DNA of 64,000 nt, from positions 1-64,000 of the forward strand of contig JACCGJ010014096.1 in the NCBI GenBank assembly GCA_013407085.1. The letters run 5' to 3'. The notes beneath the pieces are model-generated. The model was not told where the DNA came from, did no database searches, and saw nothing but the letters and a program-made list of their open reading frames with translations. Both the position numbers and the translations under genes were made by a program. Shown piece by piece: positions 49,410-59,200 of the stretch; position 1 is the stretch's first letter; every line of letters begins with the position of its first letter. The DNA comes from Atriophallophorus winterbourni (Eukaryota; Platyhelminthes; Trematoda; Plagiorchiida; Microphallidae).

Positions 49410-50079
49410 AGTGAATTCATGACCAAATAAATATTTGTGTAAGCGCATGACAGCCCAATAAAAGGCAAGCGCTTTTCGATGAGTCTGAGCATAACTTTGT
49501 TCTGCTTTACTCAGTCGACGTGAAATACACAATACCGGATGACCATTTGGCTCTAAAACAGCACCAATTCCATGAGGAGAAGCATCTGTGATTTAAACAG
49601 AACGCAAATTTGGTGTAAACGGCTTAAGTAGGGCACTGGATTGCAATATGGATAAAAAATCCCGAAGTGTCTTTTCATGTTCGGAAGTCCACTTGAACGT
49701 TGTAGCATTCAGTAATGTAAACACTGAATTAGCAACTGTTGCCAAATTGGGAATGAATTGAGAATAATATTGTAACACTCCCATTACCGATCGAAGTTCA
49801 CTAAAAGAATTTGGCGATTTCATTTCCACCAGAGGTTTAAGACGATTTTGGTCTGGACGGAGTCCATTAGAAGATACACGGTATCCAAGACAATCAATAT
49901 CATCAACAGAAATGATGCATTTATCCGGATTTAATTTCACGTTATAATGTTTGAAACGAGAGAGTAAAGCTAATAAACGTTGATCGTAAACACGATTATC
50001 GGGTGCATGAATAATAATGTCGTCTTGATAGACTTCGACACATTCACACTTGCCAAGACCAAAACAATTGAGGAATTAT
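49410..50079 (-). pseudogene. Ty3/gypsy pol fragment: end of RT and start of RNase H
   Basis: Read from 50060 down: CFGLGKCECVEVYQDDIIIH (YQDD is the catalytic RT box), then KLNPDKCIISVDDIDCLGY and SNGLRPDQNRLKPL, then SELRSVMGVLQYYSQFIPNL (RT thumb and connection). After a stop near 49592 the RNase H starts ITDASPHGIGAVL and continues with RRLSKAEQSYAQT. The fragment is confined between the two inverted arms. Nothing of gag, protease or integrase was recognised beside it, so it is a captured or eroded piece of an LTR retrotransposon. Confidence 0.85.
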
Positions 50080-50312
50080 ACGGCACGTAGGGGTGGTGAT
50101 GCGTCAGTTTATATTGAACGCGCCTGTCCTTCTTAACGATCATCATGGACTGTGCAGTTCTTATCCAGCTTAGGATTGGTCAGGTGAATAAAATTTAAGC
50201 GTGATCTCTGTTCCTATTGACACCCTTGGTCTGACGAAGCTTCAGACAGAAGCAAAACGTTATCAATAAACTGCTCTCACCGATTCATTACAAGTTTTCT
50301 TTTTTCATGATT
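50080..50312 (+). repeat. Inverted repeat arm 2 with hammerhead-like motif
   Basis: Inverse partner of 49085-49327. Contains the copy of the hammerhead motif at 50225-50267. Confidence 0.8.
50225..50267 (+). ncRNA. Hammerhead-ribozyme-like motif, copy 3 (core damaged)
   Basis: CTTGGT, CTGACGA, extra A, stem GCTTC/GAAGC, but the second core element is AAAA instead of GAAA, and stem I partner reads ATCAAT. The core change predicts loss of activity. Confidence 0.45.
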
Positions 50313-50784
50313 ATAATTCCCCGATCGGTCACGAACTTTTTCCATTACAGCGCTCGAAACAACGATGTATCGGCGGGAAGATATTGATGGGTAACCCAGG
50401 AGGAGTTTGCTGTCATATTTACAAGTAAGCTCAGTGTGCATTAGCACCGAGGCTTTGGTGTATTGCACACAGTTGTCCGATTACGCTGATGATAAAATCA
50501 CCCTAATTAAATCCCAACTGTTGCAAGGAACTCCGTTGTAGTCACGATTTGAAAGTGGACGGTTAGCGATTGTGCTCGCGATACAGAAAACGAACCACTG
50601 TAGAGTATCGATTACCAACAAATCGTTTTCCGCAAGGTTCGAATAACTCATAGTATCAAACTTTAAACAAAACAAATGTCACACGTTACTGCTCAAGCTG
50701 GTTTTTGATGTAGGCCAAGGCAACGAGAGTTCACGAACAAACCGTTCGGTCGGAATATGTTGATCACTATTTCCTCAGATGTTC

Positions 50785-51040
50785 TCAAATGAACATTTTG
50801 TTCATGATCATGGGTTTAACCCCATCTACGTGTTTTGGCAAATGTTATTGAACAGGTTGGTCATACCAACCACATCCAACAGCTGCATGCACGCGTAAAC
50901 CGTGTTTACCATTCTTTCATCCTGATCCTACGGTCTCTACATGATGAGTGCAAACACACCAAAACCGGTTATGTGATGGAAATGCACGCGAAAGCATTGT
51001 TTGTAAGCAAACTGTTTTGATGGCGCCAGTTTGAAATAAA
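50785..51040 (-). repeat. Interspersed repeat R2, inverted copy
   Basis: Complement of the 51480-52018 units: contains CAGGTTGGTCATACCAACC and ATGAGTGCAAACACACC. Confidence 0.6.
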
Positions 51041-51479
51041 CGTTGTCACTCCTTTGATTGAGGTAACAGAGCCACGCAAGTCGCTGGATCAACAGAGTAT
51101 TGCAGAAGATGAGGTGAGTGACGGAAGAATAGGTGAATGACCAAATTCACTGTAATCACTGAGAGCAGTAAGTCAGTAAATGATACCGACTCGATACTAT
51201 AACACGACCATGAAGTTATTTTTCGAAATGAATGAAGAACACGATCACTGACCAACATCACTGCCAACATCGTTGACTTGTGCCACCGAAGATCCACAAT
51301 GAAATGTATTTATGATAAAATACAAGCGGGGTTACTAGACATATCACAAGATCAATTGTGTATGTTTTCATACAACGTAAAGTTCAGACAGGAAAGTTTG
51401 CTGATGTGAACTAAGTGCAGAAACTAAAATATCTAACACGAGAGGCTTACTGCAAACGACAAACAATTCGAAAAATCTA

Positions 51480-52018
51480 TGTTCGCATGCAGTGCCATCA
51501 CATACACCGAACGAGCGGTATCGTGCTGTATTCACTCATCCGGTAGGGACAGAAAGATCAGAATCCGCATGCGCTTGAAACAGTGGAGGAATGGCAAACA
51601 AGTTGTGTTTGTATACCACTGTTGGATAAGGTTGGTACGACCAACCTGTTCAATCACATGAGCCCACACTCATGTAAACTGCGTTTGAACCCATGAACAA
51701 AAAGCTCATTTGCATGCATTCCCATCACACACACCCCACAACCTGCTTCGTGCTGTCTGTACTCATCACGTAGGGACAGTAAAATCAGGATCCGCCTCTG
51801 CTATAAACAGTTGAAGAATGGAAAACATGATTTCCGTTTGTAGCCAATGTTGGATAAGGTTGGTACGACCAACCTATTCAATTAAACGCGTCCACAAACA
51901 TGTAGATGGGTTTAAATTCATGGGTTTGGGCGAAAAAATCCACATTTGCATGCACTCACATCACATATTCCACTATCGGTTTCGTGTTGTTTGCACCCAT
52001 CTGGCAGAAACAAAGTAG
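51480..52018 (+). repeat. Repeat R2, about 2.5 tandem units of ~215-230 bp
   Basis: Each unit holds a GCATGCA...CATCACA start, a GGGACAG-AAAATCAGGATCCGC segment, and GATAAGGTTGGTACGACCAACC (near 51626 and 51855). The third unit is cut off near 52018. The unit core is a near-palindrome, GGTTGG-TACGA-CCAACC. Confidence 0.75.
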
Positions 52019-52636
52019 TCAGAAAACATTTCAATTGAAAGCTTACTAACAAGTAGTATATTTGAATAAAACAAAAAGTACAACTGTGAACGGTTTCTCA
52101 ATAACGTGAGGACGGAAGACGAAACATGAGCTATTTTAGTACATATCTATACAATAATCCAAATGCAGTTGATACACGAATCATAAATGTATCACAGTCC
52201 CATCACCTGGGGCAATCACGAATGCCATCAGCCTGAAAAGAAGAGAGTTTTGTGAAGCACAGAGCATGAGTGATAACACGTTGCGCAAAACACACAAGCA
52301 AAAGGGTATTAGCGGGGACCGGTGGCAAGAAAACTTGATGAAAATTTTGTTAGCAGATCTCAAGGACAATGATTCATAGATGGCGTATACCCGCTAAAGT
52401 ATTTACTACAAATCATTTTGACTGCCCATCTAGATGATGTCAGCTGTAACACAAACATGTCCAATAGTGCAGTACTTCACAAGTAACGTAGTGTTGAATG
52501 AGTTGTACACGAGTGGGACAATTAAACTGAACCAAGTATTGCGTATACACATCAACGATAATCAAGATATTACTACTACGATAATGGTATGGCGCGTTTA
52601 GACGAATCTCACCGCAGCGCTGGGCGGCACTCGTAT

Positions 52637-52776
52637 GAAGCAAAATAAGATGTCAAGAAATTTGGGGAAGAGGATTATCAAATAATCAAAAACCAGTAAG
52701 TAAATCGGTAAACAGCTACAAAATATATTGTTTGATTAATTGTTGATCCAAATTTCTTGACACTTTATTTTGCTTC
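52637..52776. repeat. Hairpin: 29-bp inverted arms with 82-bp loop
   Basis: GAAGCAAAATAAGATGTCAA... at 52637-52665 pairs with 52748-52776 with two mismatches. It lies downstream of RAD51C. Confidence 0.75.
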
Positions 52777-52927
52777 AGACCCGTGCTTCATGAAGAAGAC
52801 TCAAGAAATACATAATTGTCTACCCCTAATCCACAAGGTATCGAGACTGAGTTCAGAGAAATACTACCAATTGGCTATGAACAAAGCATCCAACGAAACA
52901 ACAAGAAGGGTGCTCTAATCATTACAC

Positions 52928-52957
52928 CGGTAGTGAATATCGATTGCTTCACTACCG
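52928..52957. repeat. Short perfect hairpin
   Basis: CGGTAGTGAA and TTCACTACCG, separated by 10 bases, 317 bp downstream of the RAD51C stop codon. Function unknown. Confidence 0.7.
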
Positions 52958-53104
52958 TATAATCATGACATAAAAAGCTCAAAATAGACGGAAGGAAAAC
53001 AGTACTGACAAGTACTGATATATTGGAATAAGGTGCATCAATCTCGAATGAAATATGCATTCAATCGAGTTTTGTGAACGAGAAAATTAGTATCTATTTT
53101 GTTT

Positions 53105-53205
53105 CTCATATCTGTCTAGGCCTGGGCAAACTGAAAGTATCTTAGCCCATGTGCAAACTATAACTGCGCGGCACCTTGCCTGGATCAGGCTTGTGCTTTC
53201 ATACA
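53105..53205 (-). repeat. SINE-like family S, left module near the RAD51C 3' end
   Basis: TATCTGTCTAGGCCTGGGCA to GGATCAGGCTTGTGCTTTCA, 69 bases downstream of the RAD51C stop, same strand as the gene in the sense that the module is reversed relative to the + strand. It probably lies in the 3' UTR. Confidence 0.75.
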
Positions 53206-53273
53206 CCAATTGATATAAAACTGTGTCATGTCTCTGAAGGCAAGGCCCCCAACACCAAACACAGTTTTCCAGC

Positions 53274-56200
53274 CTAAAATTGGTACAAAATACCGAAGGG
53301 GGTACGAACCGTAATTCGGTACACGCCGATTCCTGGTGGTTTTCCCGGATGTTTGAGCAATCGGATCTGACGTCGATCGTCGGCCAAACGGGTGAGGAAA
53401 ACACGAATGGAGCAAATGTGGCCCCAACTGTCGCCCAACGCGGGAACTAGATGGCCGGAAGAAAAATCCACCGCCACGTCGCTATCGACTGGAACTTTTG
53501 GATCCAGGCGAGTGGTGATTTGATTGGTCAACAAGACCTGAAAAAGAGCATCCATTCTCCCCCGGGAACACAAACAATAACGATAATCTTTTCGAATGTC
53601 ATAAACTACTTATCATATACTAGTAGTGTGGTAAACAAAAAACACGGGGACTATTTTTTCAATGAGGGTTAAACGTGAGTGCGTATGCGTGAACGGAATA
53701 TGATGAAACCAGAGGCGGTTCTAAGTGTAACGCTATTAAATTAACTGCGTTTAAACCAACACCAGATTGGTGCCAAAGCCATTTTTTTATACTTTAGTAC
53801 CTTACTTTGATCAAGATGAACTAGATAGCAAAGAAAGTAACATTTGTACAACGTAAGTGAAGATAAACAAGTAAGCGGGCGAACAGCTCAATTCATAAGA
53901 GCGGAAGAGAGAGTGTGATACTGGCAAGTTGCTCAATCAGCAAGACCGGATGGATATAAGAGAAAACGATAGAATGGAAATAAGACATCAGCGCGCTTCC
54001 GTATGCAAATCAGGTTATCACGGAAAAGGAATAAGCGACTGAGAAGGGGACCGAATCACGATAAGACAAACAATGTAATAAAACTTTTAACAAGCCGCAT
54101 TCGATGATTCAGACGAGATAACAGTGCGTACAGTTGCTGATTTGAACGATCGCATGGCTTTGTGCGGTGGGTTCTCCAGGCAGTTTATAGAATACGCCAT
54201 TTACGGCTGGAACGTGTGAGACATTGTCATGAATCATCTTCCAAACGCAGTACAACTAGCGTTTGTTCAAACGCCGTCATACTGCTACTAGGCAGCACAG
54301 ATTTGACAGAGTGATGATAATGAACATAAGCTATCCGTTTACGGAACTTCGCTCAGGTTTGTTCTTGGAAGCCTTTTCCTGTTAATCCCCTCGCGGAGTC
54401 AGCCATACTGACCATGAAAAAGCGAACAATCTGTCAAAATCGATGATTCATTGAGTCGTACAGCAGAACCCGCATACCAAATCAGAAACCTGGATTCTTA
54501 CTCTCATTTCTACTGAATTTGCTATCTTCACATGCATACCTATCTAGGCCTGGGAAACCTGACAGAATCTTGGCCCACATACAGCCCATGACTGTGAGCA
54601 CTTGGCCTGGATCGGGCTTGTGATTCCATGTAACTTACCCAATAAAAATAAATGACATCCATCACAAAAAGCAAAGTAAAACACTAAGAAAAATGAGATA
54701 TTTCATTTGTCCTAAAGACCAGACGGGTACAACAAACTAAACTGGACAGCGTCAGATCGTGTAAAATCAAAATTCTATTTTCTCCGAGGCTGCGCTGTGA
54801 AACTGTTATCAGATTAAGGACAAGTACATAATAATAATGATAATAATAAATGACAGTGAGAATGCAGCCAGTACTTGGTTCCAGTTGCGTAAAACCAATC
54901 ACCAAAAAGTCCCTGATAAGTCACTTCAATTGGGGAAGTGAGATCTAACGAAACAGGCAACCTAAAAACGCGTGTTACGACAATTCGGACTCAGCGAATG
55001 ATCCATTGCTAGTTAACAACGACGCAACGCTACGAGAAAACTTACCGCGGCGTGTTGCTGAACTGCCACACTGAAAAGTGTTTGTGCAATAAGTGCTAGC
55101 ATTCGATTGCGTTCGATGATATCTTCGAACCCGTAACGAAAAGGTAGGGCGATACTGTCAACAACAATGAAGCGAATCTGAAGAACGGATAAATGAAAGT
55201 GTATTCAAAACCACCACCGCAAGTATCGCTTCATAAAAGATAAACGCATATGGCTTGGTGAAATTTCCATACATGTGTCTTGATTATAACACGGTAGGTT
55301 CACATGCTGAAGAACTTTCGAAGCTGGTCTACAGAGCATGGTCACCTTACTACGTCAGCGCCACCTGCGGTGGCTTGCTTATGTCTATAGAATGGAAAAT
55401 GGTCGTATTCCGAAAGATCTAATCTATGGTGAGTTGAAATCTGGAAGTCCACCATTGGGCAGTACAAAGACGTTTGCGAAAGAGAAATGAAAGCTCTTGA
55501 CATTGACCTTACGAGTTGGAAACAACTTGTTTTTGACCGCTCACTTTGGAGTCACCGCGTAAAGTGTTATGTCGAAGCTGCGGAAGAGCAGATATTGCCC
55601 GTCGGCATACAACTGACGCCGATCGGCCGAGGACAGACCATCGCTGTGAGCATCGCAGGTAAGATTGTCACACCCGAATCTGACTGTTTAGTCATTTGAA
55701 ATGCTACAAAGCATGAAAACATCATGTGCTTGTGGTGCACATCCATGGTCAATATCGACCGAAGGAGGTCAACAAGGTCCACATGTAGGTACAGTGTGCC
55801 TTGCTATACCATCAGGTTATCAAATGGGAAGCCATGTAGACAGACCATCTTTATTGGAAATAAAATATCGGTGCAAAGAAAAAACCTTCCTTTTGTATAG
55901 TGTTTCTCACACCCCACACTTGAAAAACATAACCGGCTTATGGCTGTTTTTCGACATCAGGTGGAGACAGTAAGATAATGTTCAATGAGCCTTACTAACT
56001 TTGAGCGTGATAGCATATATGTGAAATCTGTCATAAGATGAAGTATAAGAACACAGGTATCGAGTCAGACGGGCAACTAAGATTTTAGACTGCTTTAGCA
56101 TAGACTTGAGAAAGAGATGATAATAATAATAAGACTACGACAAGTTACTTTTTTACCCTTTGTTTCGAAGATTCTAGAAAATACAAATGGTTCGTGACGA

Positions 56201-59200
56201 GAAATACCCCCAGCTTCAAAAAATTAAGCCCGAAATCTTACTCTACATAGAAAAGGAGAATATCGTGAAGAACAATCTATGAAAAATACAACCATCCCGT
56301 TTTCGGAAACAAAGTGAAAAGCAACAGTAAGGCAGAGAATAAAAGAATTCGGTATTACCGCTGGGAGCATTTAGCATTTATGGGAACGTAGCACCAAAGA
56401 ATTACAATAAACGTAATTCACCGTGGAAAAGACGTTAATTAAATCACATCGACGAGCCTTGAAGTAATGAGCAGTTACAAAACCTCTTGATGGCTAATCA
56501 AGAAGCGCGGTAGTGTGATGGCCTCATATCCGTCTTTGAGCAGCTAGTGGTTTGACATGGACTGCGATTGTACATTCGNNNNNNNNNNNNNNNNNNNNAT
56601 ACATTATGTTGTAATACCGCCAGGTTATCAAATGGGAAGCCATGTAGACACCATCTTTATTGAAATTAAAATATCGGTGCAAAGAAAAAACCTTCCTTTT
56701 GTATAGTGTTTCTCACACCCCACACCTAAAAAACATAACCGGCTTATAGCTGTTTTTCGTTATCAGGTGGAGACAAAAAGACAATGTTCAATGAGCCTTA
56801 CTAACTTTGAGCGTCATAGCATATATGTGAAATCTGTCATAAGGTGGAGTATAAGAACACAGGTATCGAGTCAGACTGTGCCAGGCGGTCTGAAAAGCCG
56901 CAAATGGGCAACTAAGATTTTAGACTGCTTTAGCATAGACTTGAGAAAGAGATGATAGTAATAATAAGACTACGACAAGTTAATTTTTTACCCTTTGTTT
57001 CGAAGATTCTAGAAAATACAAATGGTTCGTGATGAGAGACACCCTCAGCTTCAAAAAAGCAATCCCAACATATCACTCGACATAGCAAAGGAGAATATCG
57101 TGAAGAACAATCTATGAAAAATACAAACATCCCGTTTTCGGAAACAAAGTGAAAAGCAACAGTAAGGCACAGGATAAAAGAATTCGGTATTACCGCAGGG
57201 AGTATTTAGCATTTATGGGAACGTAGCACGGATGTGCAATCGTGTAGCATTTCTGTGCTGTGCGGCTAACATCGTGCTTAATTGATTGGCCAACGGTAGT
57301 GAGCTGCACGCTGAAACACGCTGGAGTCTCATCATCATCATCATCAAAGACAGCAATACACAGGTAGCACGTACCGAATGCTTAACTGCCATACAACCAT
57401 GAAAAAGTAAAATCCTAAAAGATGAGGAAGGGTGGGACTTAAATTGCTACGGCTTTTATCGAAGAGTAAGCACAAAACAAACTGGGGAGAGGTGCCTACA
57501 CCTCGAATGGAACATGCATTCAAACAAGTTTCGTGAACGAGTAGAGCGACATCAGCACGGCAGCTTCCTTGCGGCTTTCACTGTCATGCATCATAATAAG
57601 CTTTACTCGTCACTCCGCTTGACAACATACAAGTTTAAGCAAACACTCCAAGAATATGCTTAGTGCAAGACCGCCATTGAACACGGTTTCGGGACATATC
57701 CTGAAGCGTAACTAACCACTGCTGGAGTCTCACTAACATTTCTATTTCTATTTCCTCCCTTATATCTGTCTAGGCCTGGGCAACCTGACAGTATCTTATC
57801 CCACATGCAGTCTCTGACTGTGCGGCACTTTGCCTGGATCAGGCTTGTGCTTTCATACCACACCATACAATAAACGTAATTCACCGTGGAAAAGACGTTA
57901 ATTAAATCACATCGACGAGCCTTGAAGCAACGAGCACTTAGAAAACCTCTTGATGGCTAATCAAGAAGCGCGGTAGTGTGATGGCCTCATATCTGTTTTT
58001 GAGCAGTTAGTGGTTCAGCATGGACTGTGATAGTACAAATTCGGGTAACGCGCTTTAACCAGAATCCGCTGCACACCTGGGTTTCGCCGACACTAGTCTG
58101 CAATAGCAAACTACGTAACACCGAACCATGGCAACCTCGTGTTAAATGCATTGTCATAGGCACGGTAGCACCTACAGAATGCTGCTGTTGTTCAATAAAT
58201 CAACGTCATGCAACAAAACTTAGCACGCTTTCTGAATGTTGGCACAATACCCGCTAGGTGGTGTAGTAAAGCCTGTGCATCTGTGTAAAAGTCGAAAAGA
58301 AGAACGATATCATCAAAATAGTGCGAATCGAGAAGATTGCCAACTGGCATAATGTGAACTCCGAAGGTATCTTACTTTAGGATGTTGCTCACAAAACTGA
58401 CTCAAGCGCTGACAAGCGGCCAAAAGTTGAAGATGTTCCGTTGCACGTATGTAATGAATTCCTGACAGAAGTGCGTCCACGGTGGGACAGAATGTTTCCA
58501 AATCCAGTTCTGACGGCGTAGAACCATCTAGGAGAAATAGAGCGATTAAAGTGGAAGCTAACCTTCTAGCACCAGGTGCTGGCGACAATGAGAGACCATT
58601 GCCTCGGCCATTTGACGTACCCGTCGTGGGACAAAATTGCCTTCCGTGTCTATGTAAACCGACTCCCCTTGCAAGCCTCCAAACCACTGTGGGAGTTGAG
58701 CGGTAAGACAAGCTTGCATACTGCGCTGTCGAAAACGACATTTAATAAAACAGCAGTAGAGGTTATAATAGAAATAGTAACCCTGGTACATAGGATGCTA
58801 ACGATAGAAATTAAGAGACAAGACAGTGAAATAATAATCACAAGGTGAGCTGCCGAACATGAGCAGTGAGTACTAATGCATACTGGGTTGCGTAAAGCAA
58901 TCGTTAAATTCCACTGATTTCAAAACGCAGCGTCTGGGCCTCAAAGCGAAGGACGTTTCAAATGATCATAGATATGAAATGACAAGCCTGGATTCAGGCA
59001 AAGCGTCACACAGTCAAAGGCTTCACATGGGCTAAGATACTGTCAGATTGCTTAGGCCTCGACAGATATGTGAATGAAATGAGAAAATACAGGGTATACA
59101 TTACTTTTGCATCTGACACTAGCCAGCTTATTGAGGTCTAGAAAATGTAAAAGAAGGTTCTTGCAAATACAAAATATGCCTATGGATGCCTCTTAACTAT

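Larger units (their letters stand above)
56613..58047. repeat. Duplicated block, copy 2, with SINE-containing insertion
   Basis: Matches copy 1 from CAGGTTATCAAATGGGAAGC onward. At 57232-57867 it carries about 640 bp where copy 1 has only CAAAGAATTA; then similarity resumes at CAATAAACGTAATTCACCGT. Confidence 0.85.

Noticed and set aside
50930..50960. ATGATGAGTGCAAACAC considered as another hammerhead core
   Set aside because: CUGANGA is not met and GAAA is absent; no stem II.
51480..52018. Tandem units considered as a CRISPR array
   Set aside because: Units are ~215-230 bp, diverged and palindromic, in a eukaryotic genome, without short regular repeats and unique spacers.
52440..52643. Frame with ILIIVDVYTQYLV on the - strand, resembling the start of an LTR-element integrase core
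   Set aside because: Only one short stretch fits; no zinc-binding region, second aspartate or DD35E glutamate was found.
58313..58741. 142-codon open frame on the - strand with a DLETFCPTVDALLS segment
   Set aside because: It crosses RAD51C exon 4 in the wrong frame and is right only in exon 5; the 35-bp intron explains the change of frame.
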